From: Planctomycetota bacterium
GTDB lineage: Bacteria; Planctomycetota; Phycisphaerae; Sedimentisphaerales; Anaerohalosphaeraceae
Length of the DNA: 17,664 bases
Assembly: GCA_030637065.1 (NCBI GenBank)
Contig: DAOVVQ010000046.1
Span: 1 to 17,664 of the forward strand
Reading direction: 5' to 3'
Positions 7,529-15,238 of this stretch are shown piece after piece. Within the stretch, counting starts at the first letter, position 1; each line of letters starts with the position of its first letter. The translations under genes and the position numbers were made by a program. A model generated the notes under the pieces. It was given only the letters and a program-made list of their open reading frames with translations. It was not told the DNA's origin and did not search any database.

Positions 7529-7548
7529 GCGTGGGCCCTGGCCCACGC
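7529..7548. terminator. Strong GC-rich hairpin between mtnP and priA
   Basis: GCGTGGGCC (7529-7537) and GGCCCACGC (7540-7548) are perfect complements around CT, in practice about 8 bp with a four-base loop. It starts 8 nt after the mtnP stop. No T-run follows directly, so it may be a weak terminator, an mRNA 3'-end stabiliser, or a leader structure before the priA ribosome site at 7567-7572. Confidence 0.5.
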
Positions 7549-7586
7549 GGAATTATTGGCGTTTTCGGGAGGCCTTGCGGGTATTG

Positions 7587-9968
7587 ATGTCGAATAAGCG
7601 GAGGACAAAATATGCCGGGGATAGTCTGTTTGGCCGGTATGAAGATCCCGAGGTCCTGGATGGCCGGGTCATTCAGGTGGCTTTCGATACCGGTGCCGAT
7701 TCGGTTTTCGATTATCTTCTGGCCGATTCGTTTGGCGAGATCGAGGCTGGGCAGAGGGTTAAGGTCCCGTTCGGCAGGAGTAATAAGCTTGTCGACGGCT
7801 TCTGTGTGGCAGTTCCGACAGCATCGGAGGTTGAAAAGGCAAGAGCATTCAAACTCAAACGCGTCAAGCAGGTCATTGACAAAGCCCCTCTGCTCGACGG
7901 TCAGCTTATCGATCTTGCCCGCTGGATAAGCGGTTATTATGTCTGTCCGTTGGGCCAGGCCTTAGCTGCGATGGTGCCGGCGGCGGTCAAAAAGGGGGCG
8001 GGCGTAAAGAAGGAAAAACGCATTTACTTAGCCGGCCTGTCCGAAGAGCAGTTGACACAGACGACTACCAGCAAAAAACAGCAGGCGATAGTAGCCATCC
8101 TCCGGCAGGCGGGTGCCGTCGACCCGGGCAGCGCCATCGAGAAGGCCGATCTGCTCGATCAGGCCGGCTGTACGGCTGTGCCCTTAAAGACGCTGATGAA
8201 GAAGGATGTGGTCAGGGTGTCCGAAAGGCAGACATTTAAGTCCCTGCCGGCAATTCCGCCGAACTTAGCTGACAAGATAACGGATGTCGTACTTAACGAC
8301 GACCAGAACGACGCCCTGTCGCGGATCAACGAACAGATCGGGACCGATGCCTTTGGCGTGACGGTTTTATATGGTGTTACCGACAGCGGCAAGACGGAGG
8401 TTTATATCCGCGCGATCCAGGAGGCGATTAGCCGGGGCAAGACCGCTATCGTGCTTCTGCCGGAGATCGCCCTTACCGCCCAGACCGTTCAGCGCTTCAG
8501 CCGGCGGTTCAAACGCATTGCGGTGATGCACTCTTACCTAAGCGCTCCAGAGCGAAACGCCCAGTGGCAGACGATCAAATCCGGCCAGGCCGATGTCGTT
8601 ATCGGGGCAAGGTCGGCGATCTTCGCCCCGCTCGAACGGCTGGGCCTGATCGTGGTCGACGAGGAGCACGAACCGAGCTATAAGCAGGACAAGGTCCCGC
8701 GATATAACGGAAGGGACGTCGCCATCAAACGTGCGCAACTGGCTGGGGCCCATTGCATACTCGGCTCGGCGACCCCGTCGCTGGAGACTTTGGCCAATTG
8801 CCGGACCAAAAAACACTATCAGATGGCAAAGCTGCCCCGGCGGGTGATGGACCTGCCCATGCCGGAGATGACGCTCGTTGATATGGCCCGCGAAACGCAC
8901 CGGGGCGGCGGCAATCAGGTCACCCTGATCAGCAGACAATTACAGCGGCACCTCACGAGCGTACTCGAAAGGGGCGAGCAGGCGATACTGCTCCTGAATC
9001 GCCGCGGCTACAGCAATTTCGTATTCTGTCCGACCTGCGGGCACAGCCTGCGTTGTCGCAATTGCGACGTGACGCTGACCTTTCACAAACGCCGCGGCGA
9101 TTTTAACCGCAAAGAGACCGTCATCGGCAGGCACATCTCCGGCGGCTATGCTATATGCCATTACTGCCTTGCCAAGACGCTCGTTCCGCAGCAGTGCCCG
9201 CTTTGCAAAAAGGCGATGACGATGATAGGGCTCGGCTCCCAGCGGCTCGAGGAGCAATTGAAGGAAAAACTGCCTGGCGCCCGGATCAAACGGGTCGACA
9301 GCGACTCTATGGCAGCCGGCGGCGGACAGGAATATTACCGCCTGCTGCGTGACTTTGGCGACGGCAAGATCGATATTCTCGCAGGCACCCAGATGCTGGC
9401 AAAGGGTCTGCATTTCCCCAACGTCACGCTGGTCGGGATAATCAGCGCTGACACGTCGCTTTCGCTGCCGGATTTTCGCGCCAATGAGCGGACCTTCCAG
9501 TTGATCTCGCAGGTCGCAGGTCGCGCCGGCCGGTCTGAAAAAGGCGGAATGGTTATCGTCCAGACGCTGCTGCCAAAGAGCCCGGCGATCCAGTTTGCCC
9601 TCAAGGGCGATTATCCCGGATTCGTGGAGGCCGAACTTGCCCATCGCAAGGAGTGCAACCTGCCGCCGTACTGGCGAATGGCGATTGTGGGGATGCGGGA
9701 TACGAAACACAACAAGCTGACCGCGGCGTGTGAGGCGATGCGGGTCAGGATCGACGATATTGTCCAGCGAGCAGGTCTTGATATCAGGGTTCGCGGGCCG
9801 ATGCCAGCTACGATCAGCCGGGTCCAGCAGTTCCACCGGATGCAGATAATCCTCCAGGCCCCGGATGCAGGGGTCCTGAGCGGCTTTTTTTCGCAGTTAC
9901 GCGTCGCCAGCCCCATCCGCCCGGCTGTGCAGGTCGCTATTGACGTCGACCCGATCAATTTATTGTGA
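7587..9968 (+). CDS. priA: Primosomal replication-restart helicase PriA
   Basis: A 793-residue superfamily 2 DNA helicase that reloads the replisome at stalled forks. The N-terminal 3'-end-binding domain is visible (VIQVAFDTGADSVFDYLLA and VKVPFGRSN). The helicase core has GVTDSGKT (263-270; Walker A, with Asp where most family members have Gly), VVDEEHEPSYKQ (DEEH 358-361), LGSATPSLET, ILAGTQMLAKGLHFPNV and SQVAGRAGRSEKGG. The zinc insert has four Cys pairs: CPTC (481-484), CRNC (490-493), CHYC and CPLC. The C-terminal domain contains LAHRKECNLPPYWRMA. GGGAGG at 7567-7572 is 14 nt from the ATG at 7587 and 11 nt from an in-frame TTG at 7584, so the start could be either; a further TTG at 7575 is too close. 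Full length and apparently functional. Confidence 0.95.
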   Translation: MSNKRRTKYAGDSLFGRYEDPEVLDGRVIQVAFDTGADSVFDYLLADSFGEIEAGQRVKVPFGRSNKLVDGFCVAVPTASEVEKARAFKLKRVKQVIDKAPLLDGQLIDLARWISGYYVCPLGQALAAMVPAAVKKGAGVKKEKRIYLAGLSEEQLTQTTTSKKQQAIVAILRQAGAVDPGSAIEKADLLDQAGCTAVPLKTLMKKDVVRVSERQTFKSLPAIPPNLADKITDVVLNDDQNDALSRINEQIGTDAFGVTVLYGVTDSGKTEVYIRAIQEAISRGKTAIVLLPEIALTAQTVQRFSRRFKRIAVMHSYLSAPERNAQWQTIKSGQADVVIGARSAIFAPLERLGLIVVDEEHEPSYKQDKVPRYNGRDVAIKRAQLAGAHCILGSATPSLETLANCRTKKHYQMAKLPRRVMDLPMPEMTLVDMARETHRGGGNQVTLISRQLQRHLTSVLERGEQAILLLNRRGYSNFVFCPTCGHSLRCRNCDVTLTFHKRRGDFNRKETVIGRHISGGYAICHYCLAKTLVPQQCPLCKKAMTMIGLGSQRLEEQLKEKLPGARIKRVDSDSMAAGGGQEYYRLLRDFGDGKIDILAGTQMLAKGLHFPNVTLVGIISADTSLSLPDFRANERTFQLISQVAGRAGRSEKGGMVIVQTLLPKSPAIQFALKGDYPGFVEAELAHRKECNLPPYWRMAIVGMRDTKHNKLTAACEAMRVRIDDIVQRAGLDIRVRGPMPATISRVQQFHRMQIILQAPDAGVLSGFFSQLRVASPIRPAVQVAIDVDPINLL

Positions 9969-9987
9969 GCCCCCAGCCGATTGCCGC

Positions 9988-10016
9988 TTGCAATCGCCGG
10001 GCCATTACAGTATAGT
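9988..10016 (+). promoter_or_regulatory. Promoter of the tRNA-Pro gene
   Basis: TTGCAA (9988-9993) and TATAGT (10011-10016) are separated by exactly 17 nt. Transcription would start near 10023, about 8 nt before the mature tRNA 5' end. It is the best promoter match in the window. Confidence 0.7.
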
Positions 10017-10030
10017 AACGCTCTTAAATT

Positions 10031-10105
10031 CGGGGAGTAGCTCAGCTTGGCCAGAGCGCTGCGTTCGGGACGCAGAGGTCGCAAGTTCAAATCTTGTCTC
10101 CCCGA
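10031..10105 (+). tRNA. tRNA-Pro, anticodon CGG
   Basis: A complete 75-nt cloverleaf. The acceptor stem CGGGGAG pairs with CTCCCCG (7 bp). The D stem is GCTC/GAGC with loop AGCTTGGCCA. The anticodon stem CTGCG/CGCAG encloses TTCGGGA, so the anticodon is CGG and reads CCG proline codons. The T stem GCAAG/CTTGT has loop TTCAAAT. The discriminator base is A, and the 3' CCA is not encoded (TTA follows), so it must be added by nucleotidyltransferase. The anticodon arm resembles E. coli proK. Isotype confidence is high. Confidence 0.95.
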
Positions 10106-10107
10106 TT

Positions 10108-10142
10108 AACTATAACTCCTTATTTTATAGGGGGTTATGGTT
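10108..10142 (+). terminator. Hairpin immediately after tRNA-Pro
   Basis: AACTATAACTCC (10108-10119) pairs with GGGGTTATGGTT (10131-10142), a 12-bp stem with G-T wobbles and an 11-nt AT-rich loop, beginning 3 nt after the tRNA. No clear T-run follows. It may end transcription or guide 3' processing. Confidence 0.45.
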
Positions 10143-10365
10143 ATGTTGATGGACCGGCTGGCCTATACGCTTTACGGGTCTTTCCGCCCCGGCATTTCCT
10201 GACAGAAGGCCACGACCCGAATCCACAACCCACCACGGTCTTCGCTCAGCCTAACCGCCGATCATAACGGTGGGGCAGCCGACGGCTATTGAGCCGCCAT
10301 GTGCAATGTCGGCTTTCGTCCGATTTTCCAGTTGCCATCGGATTCAGTGGAACAGGCAGGTCAGT
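10143..10365. other. Gene-free spacer
   Basis: No open frame with a recognisable product, no RNA fold I can support and no repeat is seen between the tRNA hairpin and the terminator of the minus-strand operon. Confidence 0.5.
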
Positions 10366-10382
10366 AAAAAACCCGTAGGGCA
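10366..10382 (-). terminator. Weak intrinsic terminator after the UxaE-like gene
   Basis: On the minus strand GCCC-TAC-GGGT is followed by TTTTTT, starting right after the TGA stop. The stem is only 3-4 bp including a G-T pair, so the hairpin is poor; the T-run and position are the main support. Confidence 0.35.
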
Positions 10383-11642
10383 TCAAAGGTCACTGCCGGG
10401 CGAAAAGATGGGCACAATGTGCCGTTCGTAGATGTTTTCTGTTACGTTTTTGGCGATTATTTCGGCATTTTCCTTCAGTGCATCGGTGAACGCCGGGCCC
10501 ATTTGGGCGGCGATCTTGTATCCGACGTGGAGGAGCTGTCGAAAGTCGAGGTTGTAATCGGGACATCTCCGGTCGTGCCTCAGGGTGCGGGCGAAGGTTT
10601 GTCCGTCCCATTTTTCGACGTCAGCGGGCGAAGGCAGGTTTTTTTTGTCAATGTCTATGACAGCGGCGTAGGGGGCGCAGAGTTCGTCGAATTTGTCGAG
10701 CGATTTTTTATAGACCTGGCATGCTATTTCGAGCCCGCTGCCGCCGGCGGAGGCGAGCCCTATTATCTCCTCGAGCCATGTGGTCCCAGCGGTCTTTATG
10801 TGGATCCCGGCATCGAATTTTCGCAGTGCCCTGCCGATTGCCGGGTAGATCGAGAATTTATCGCTGCCGGAATGAACGCTTAGCTTGAGATTTTCGGGCA
10901 GGCCGAATTCTTTTACGGCGCGGCTTATTACGGCGAGGTCCTCATTGAACTGTGTCTCGAATAGTTCGGCGTCGCCGACGTAATCGATCCCCTTGAGAAA
11001 CCTGCCGGTGAATTTCGGTGCGATCGTCTGGGCCGGTATTCCTTCGGCGGCGATGATAGCGAGGATCACGAAAAGCTCGACGGGCGTTTGCGGCTCGTCG
11101 GATTCGTCCATCGACACCTCGGTTACGAAAGTACCCGCTCCTTTGATCCCGACAATGTGGCGGTAGATTCGCCCGGCCTCTTTGACGGCATAGAGGAATT
11201 TGCCGGCTATGCGGCGCAGGTCTTCTTCGATGATATCGAACTGCCGGTCAATGCCTTCGAGGTTTAGTTTTCCCAGGAGTTTTGTGTGTGCTTTCGTGAA
11301 CTCGCCGATCCGGTCTGCGGGCAGTTCGTGCGAGATATATTTGGCTACGTCGATGGTAAAAAAATCGCTGCATTCGATGAAGGTATCGATATTGCCGAGG
11401 TTGATGTGATCGGCGTCGACATAGTAGGCCCCAGCCCAGCTTTTTGTCTTGATGGCACAGTCTGCCTCGCGGCGGACGTCGGCGGGGACCGAGCCGATGA
11501 TGGTGTGTTCCCTGTGGGACTTGTTCCAGACACATGCGATGTCGAGCCCATCGTTTTTGGCTTTTGTGAGGGCGTCAAGCTGTGCTGCGGCCTGGTGGCC
11601 GAATCTGTCGCCTACACCCATCGAGTACTTTTCAAGAATCAT
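10383..11642 (-). CDS. Tagaturonate epimerase-family (UxaE-like) protein
   Basis: A 419-residue protein that I match to the UxaE family, first known from Thermotoga, where it interconverts D-tagaturonate and D-fructuronate in uronate breakdown. Visible segments typical of the family are YSMGVGDRFGHQ (6-17), AGAYYVDADHINLGNID (70-86, with Asp and His candidates for metal binding), KLSVHSGSDKFSIYPAIGRA and the late HVGYKIAAQMG. The start is the ATG at 11642: AAAGGA lies 6 nt upstream, whereas the in-frame TTG at 11648 has no such spacing. No signal peptide is present, so it is cytoplasmic. It lies 72 nt downstream of the exported propeller protein on the same strand, probably one transcript. 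Many planctomycete paralogues have no tested substrate, so the exact reaction is inference. Confidence 0.72.
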   Translation of the reverse strand: MILEKYSMGVGDRFGHQAAAQLDALTKAKNDGLDIACVWNKSHREHTIIGSVPADVRREADCAIKTKSWAGAYYVDADHINLGNIDTFIECSDFFTIDVAKYISHELPADRIGEFTKAHTKLLGKLNLEGIDRQFDIIEEDLRRIAGKFLYAVKEAGRIYRHIVGIKGAGTFVTEVSMDESDEPQTPVELFVILAIIAAEGIPAQTIAPKFTGRFLKGIDYVGDAELFETQFNEDLAVISRAVKEFGLPENLKLSVHSGSDKFSIYPAIGRALRKFDAGIHIKTAGTTWLEEIIGLASAGGSGLEIACQVYKKSLDKFDELCAPYAAVIDIDKKNLPSPADVEKWDGQTFARTLRHDRRCPDYNLDFRQLLHVGYKIAAQMGPAFTDALKENAEIIAKNVTENIYERHIVPIFSPGSDL

Positions 11643-11714
11643 GGCCAATCCTTTCTAATTGTTCGATCAATTTTTGCATATCCTCTGTCACAGTCGCCAT
11701 GCCAGCCGAAAGGA

Positions 11715-14700
11715 CTATTTTCCGCTGTGGTGTGCGGCTATTTTTTCGGTCGAGGCAAAACAGATCAGCTCTCCATCTGTGTTGGATATGTAGAGACGTC
11801 CAGCGGCTATTGCCATGCCGTCGAGTACCGGGGGTGCGTCGAGAGTGTGTTTTGCCAGTGTGGCGCCGTTTTTTGTCGAGATGAGCCGCAAGTGGGCTCC
11901 CAGGCGTCCGGCGCGTGCGTTCAAAGGGTCGGGGTGACCCGTTACCGCCGGGGTTCCGGCAGCGGCCAGGATGGGACCGGCGACCGCCATTGCCGTAACA
12001 CGCATTGGGACCGGCACTTCCCATCGCCGATCGGGTTTTTTCTTGACATAACTTTTTCTCTCGTCATAGGAGCGGTTTCCCACGTCAGCCGATTCGAGAA
12101 CCTCAGCGAAGATGCGGTATTTGGCGTCGCCGTATTCGCCGCCCGGTTTTTTCTTGTTTTTCATCTCTGTGACAGCGTATACGAGAGTGTCATCGAACAC
12201 CATCAGCCTCGCATCGGAGCTTTCTTCCGTCTTGCCGATCGCCCAATATGTGCGGTCGAACCAATCGTCGTCCAGCAACCCGCTGGTCGAGTAGAGATGC
12301 CTTTTCTCGGTTGGCTCGGCACCAAATACGAGTTGCTGACGCATGTAGATGGAATCGCCGTCGCTGACCAGCACGTCGTCCAATGTGCCCGGAATGACTT
12401 TTCGGTTGTAGGTTGGCTTGTACATCTGATCGGTGTCGGGGTCTGGGCTGTAGAGGGTTTTCTTTTCGATGACCTTGCCGGTTGCGGGATCTAAAACATA
12501 GAGGGCGAATCCGTCGTCGAGATAGGATGATCGTCCGGCTGCGACGTAGGCTTTGCCGTCTTCGACGAGGACGCTGCCATGGACGGGCCAGGCGCTCTCG
12601 ATCTGGCCGTATGCTCCCACAAGCCTTTCGCCCGGCGCCGCCTGGAACCGCCATACCAACTCGCCGTCGGCTGCGGCAAGGCAGTAAATCGCTCCGTCTG
12701 CTGCCCCGAAGATCGCCATGCCCCGATATATCGTCGGCGGGGTGTCGACGCGTCCGCCCGCGGTATAGGCCCATAATTCCCTGCCGTCGGCGGCGTTATA
12801 AGCGATGACTTTATGCTCATCGATGGATGCGACGAAGACTTTGCCGTCCGCAGCTACCGGCGGGCTGAGTCGCCGGCCCGCTTTGATCTTCCACGAAGCG
12901 ACCAGTTTGCCTAAGATCGCTGTCGCCGAACCGCTGCGCCGGCTATCGCTTCTAAATGTCGGCCAATCGTTGGGATTTTCAATGTTCGATTTGCTATTTA
13001 CTATTTTTTTGTAGGAAGGCCCTTTTTCCAGACGGTTGCGTCCTAACTGTTCGTACGTCTTTAGGGGCTCTCGGCTGGCCCGCGGCGCCAGGCCGTAATA
13101 TCCGTTCAACTGCGTCTCGACGTAGCATCTGCACGGATGCGGAGTTAGATAGAGCAGGCCGTTGCCGGGCATGATGCCGTGCAGGCACGCTCCTCTCGCC
13201 CAGTGGTTGACAGTGTTGTCCTCCATCTCGAGATCCAGAAACTCGACGCCTCGTCTGGACGCCAGCAGAAACCGCTCGGTCGCCTTGCCGCGATAACAGC
13301 GATGATGATGGTCGACGTGCATTGTTTCATTGGTCGAGAATTTCCGTTTCATCTCGCCGGTTTTCAGGTCCAGACCCAGCAGATAATAGTCAATGCCGGT
13401 TTTGTCCTCGCGATGGCCGGTTCTCCAGTCCGGCTCGTCGACCACTGTGTGATCGTGAATCCAGACCACGCCGTCAACAACGAAGACGTCCGGCTGCCAG
13501 TTGTGACTCCAGCCGCCGTAGGTCCTGTGCCACAATTGTTTGCCGTTTTTCGCGTCGTATGCGTACAACTTGCCCGGAAAACTGTGCCATACCCTGTCGT
13601 AGAACTCGGGTTGAGCGTACAGTACGACGCCGTCGTTATACACCATTACGCATTGGTCGGTGTAGCGTATCGAGTAGGTGTCGATCGTTTTGTCCTCGAA
13701 TGCGGGCCGGGGCACTCGCCACTTCTCGTTGCCCGTCTTGAGGTCCAGGCAGATGATGGCGCCGCTGTCAGCTAAGCAAACGTTGTCGTCGCCGGCGATC
13801 AGTTCGAGACGTCCGAAGGGTTGGGAGGCATCGGACTTTGCTCGCAGGCCGGAAAAAGTTCCTTTTTCCCAGAGCTTTTTGCCGGAGGCCGCGTCGATAA
13901 CGCATACGCTCTTTTTCACCGGGGTGGTCACTCCCCGCCGGGGGATGCGTGCTTCTTCGTTAAGCGAGAGGATCAACAGCCCGTCTTTGTGCAGGATCTC
14001 GTCGGTGTTTTCGGTCCCTTCGTAGATACGCAGCGTTTCGCCCGTTGCGCCGTCCAGCTCGCTCAGGGGCGCATTGAAGTTCATAGTTACGAACAGGCGG
14101 TCGCCGGCTGCGACGAGCCGTTTGGGCATGTGGGGCGGGGTGTTGAACCGACCTTCATGCTCGGCATTCCAGTGGTTCCATCCCCACTCGGCAATGGGGC
14201 GTTTCCAGAGCAGCGCGCCATTGAACGCATCACGTGCCACGAGAAACCAGTTTTCGGGCATCTCCGGGTCGAATCCGGGAGGCGCCTCGTCGGAGATGTA
14301 AAACAGCCGGCCTTTCGACGAGACCATCCCCGTGGTGCTCGGCACGGTATTGTGATGACGCTGCCACAGGGGAGCGGCGACCCATTGCAGATGACGCGGC
14401 GGGCCGACCACCGTATCGCGAGCGACAGCGTTGCCGTCGGGCCCGTGCAGCCAGTGCGTCCAGTCGTCTATTCCAGCGGGCCGGGGCTTTCTGATCGTCG
14501 TCCACTTGCCGTTGCGATTAACGTATGCCACACCCTCGGGCGTGAGGACTCGCAGCATTTCATCCTTGCTCACATTGCCGGCGTTTTCTGCGACGATGAG
14601 GTTGACCATGTTTTCGGCGTAGGGCAGATATTGACCGTCAAAGCCCGCAATCGACACCGGGCCGTAAAGGCCGAGCGATTGGATATGGCTGCGGGCGGCT

Positions 14701-14927
14701 TGAACATCCCTCGCCTCGGCAGCCAGACCGTGAACGAGATAGCTTTCATTGACCCGTAGGTCGGCTGTCAGGCGTCCGTCGCCACAGCCGATATGGACGA
14801 CGAGCCCGCCTTTGACGCCGGTGAGGGCGATAATTTTTCGGGCTGACTGGCCGCGGGCCGCAAGGGGTAAATTCAAAGCAACGATCAGCAATAACACTAT
14901 GAGCCTGCCGAGCCGGTTCTGTTTCAT
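11715..14927 (-). CDS. Exported fusion: methyltransferase-like domain plus PQQ-type beta-propeller repeats
   Basis: A protein of 1070 residues. The signal peptide is KQNRLGRLIVLLLIVALNLP with cleavage near ARGQSA. Residues 32-140 look like a class I methyltransferase fold: VVHIGCGDGRL (43-53) as the SAM glycine loop, then DGQYLPYAENMVNLIVAENA (97-116) and EMLRVLTPEGVAYV. Residues 150-640 and 655-1070 form two sets of PQQ-like propeller blades, with repeats such as GALLWKRPIAEWGWNHW, KKLWEKGTFSG, KQLWHRTYGGWSH, RELWAYTAGGRVDTPP and GELVWRFQAAPGERL. An AT-rich linker separates them. An ATG at 14948 is also in frame; 14927 is preferred because AAGGGC lies 11 nt upstream and the signal peptide then starts at once. 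Such fusions recur in planctomycetes without a known activity. It may be catalytically inert. Confidence 0.75.
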   Translation of the reverse strand: MKQNRLGRLIVLLLIVALNLPLAARGQSARKIIALTGVKGGLVVHIGCGDGRLTADLRVNESYLVHGLAAEARDVQAARSHIQSLGLYGPVSIAGFDGQYLPYAENMVNLIVAENAGNVSKDEMLRVLTPEGVAYVNRNGKWTTIRKPRPAGIDDWTHWLHGPDGNAVARDTVVGPPRHLQWVAAPLWQRHHNTVPSTTGMVSSKGRLFYISDEAPPGFDPEMPENWFLVARDAFNGALLWKRPIAEWGWNHWNAEHEGRFNTPPHMPKRLVAAGDRLFVTMNFNAPLSELDGATGETLRIYEGTENTDEILHKDGLLILSLNEEARIPRRGVTTPVKKSVCVIDAASGKKLWEKGTFSGLRAKSDASQPFGRLELIAGDDNVCLADSGAIICLDLKTGNEKWRVPRPAFEDKTIDTYSIRYTDQCVMVYNDGVVLYAQPEFYDRVWHSFPGKLYAYDAKNGKQLWHRTYGGWSHNWQPDVFVVDGVVWIHDHTVVDEPDWRTGHREDKTGIDYYLLGLDLKTGEMKRKFSTNETMHVDHHHRCYRGKATERFLLASRRGVEFLDLEMEDNTVNHWARGACLHGIMPGNGLLYLTPHPCRCYVETQLNGYYGLAPRASREPLKTYEQLGRNRLEKGPSYKKIVNSKSNIENPNDWPTFRSDSRRSGSATAILGKLVASWKIKAGRRLSPPVAADGKVFVASIDEHKVIAYNAADGRELWAYTAGGRVDTPPTIYRGMAIFGAADGAIYCLAAADGELVWRFQAAPGERLVGAYGQIESAWPVHGSVLVEDGKAYVAAGRSSYLDDGFALYVLDPATGKVIEKKTLYSPDPDTDQMYKPTYNRKVIPGTLDDVLVSDGDSIYMRQQLVFGAEPTEKRHLYSTSGLLDDDWFDRTYWAIGKTEESSDARLMVFDDTLVYAVTEMKNKKKPGGEYGDAKYRIFAEVLESADVGNRSYDERKSYVKKKPDRRWEVPVPMRVTAMAVAGPILAAAGTPAVTGHPDPLNARAGRLGAHLRLISTKNGATLAKHTLDAPPVLDGMAIAAGRLYISNTDGELICFASTEKIAAHHSGK
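12966..13016. repeat. AT-rich in-frame linker, probable interspersed-repeat insertion
   Basis: Within the GC-rich propeller gene this stretch is strikingly AT-rich (for example TTTGCTATTTACTATTTTTTT at its right end) and encodes IVNSKSNIENPND between the two propellers. Asn/Ser/Lys/Ile-rich peptides of this kind are what short AT-rich intergenic repeats give when captured in frame. The repeat identity is inferred from composition, not from a second copy in this window. Confidence 0.4.
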
Positions 14928-14973
14928 CTTATCTGTCGCCCTTGACATAAATTTAATTGCATAGGAATTTGTA

Positions 14974-15046
14974 TTTTAGACAGGATTTACAGGATAAAAC
15001 AGGATAGATTCAAAAAATCTTGTTAATCCTGTTATCCTGTCTAAAA
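14974..15046. repeat. Inverted repeat built from CAGGAT units
   Basis: TTTTAGACAGGAT (14974-14986) is a perfect 13-bp complement of ATCCTGTCTAAAA (15034-15046). Inside, further CAGGAT units (14991-14995 and 15000-15005 on the left, AATCCTG at 15025-15031 on the right) continue an imperfect stem around AAAAAATC. Similar ACAGGATTWACAGGAT palindromes are common as dispersed intergenic repeats in planctomycete and other genomes; this appears to be one copy. It separates two minus-strand units. Confidence 0.8.
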
Positions 15047-15238
15047 AAGTCCCGCCGACGGCGGTTAAATTCAGGAGACCTCTGAAAAACTATGACACCC
15101 TTGCTATGGTCGTTGTTTTTGGAACAAAAACAAACCTGGCAGTGGAATACACCCTGTTTTTCAGGGAACCCTCAGATCAAGTCTTTCAATTCAACTGCAC
15201 ATCAGATATTCGGTCCTTACCTCTCTGAGCCGATGGTG
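15047..15238. other. Gene-free spacer with small hairpins
   Basis: Together with the CAGGAT repeat this makes about 310 nt without a gene. It holds CCGCC-GAC-GGCGG (15052-15064), a 9-bp AT-rich hairpin TTGTTTTTG-GAA-CAAAAACAA (15113-15133) and CCCTG-TTTTT-CAGGG (15152-15166). None is followed by a T-run on the minus strand, so none is a clear terminator for the phosphatase gene. Confidence 0.5.

Noticed and set aside
8940..9836. A 298-codon minus-strand frame inside priA
   Set aside because: The opposite strand carries all PriA helicase and zinc motifs in a continuous frame.
11286..12494. A 402-codon plus-strand frame opposite the UxaE-like and propeller genes
   Set aside because: It spans the end of one real gene, the intergenic gap and part of another, with no family features; the minus-strand genes explain the DNA.
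13145..13200. Cysteine/histidine cluster in the propeller protein (HPCRCY region) as a heme c site
   Set aside because: The order CxxCH is not present, so heme attachment is not supported.
15152..15166. CCCTG-TTTTT-CAGGG hairpin as the terminator of the phosphatase gene
   Set aside because: On the minus strand no T-run follows the stem, and it is about 75 nt beyond the stop codon.
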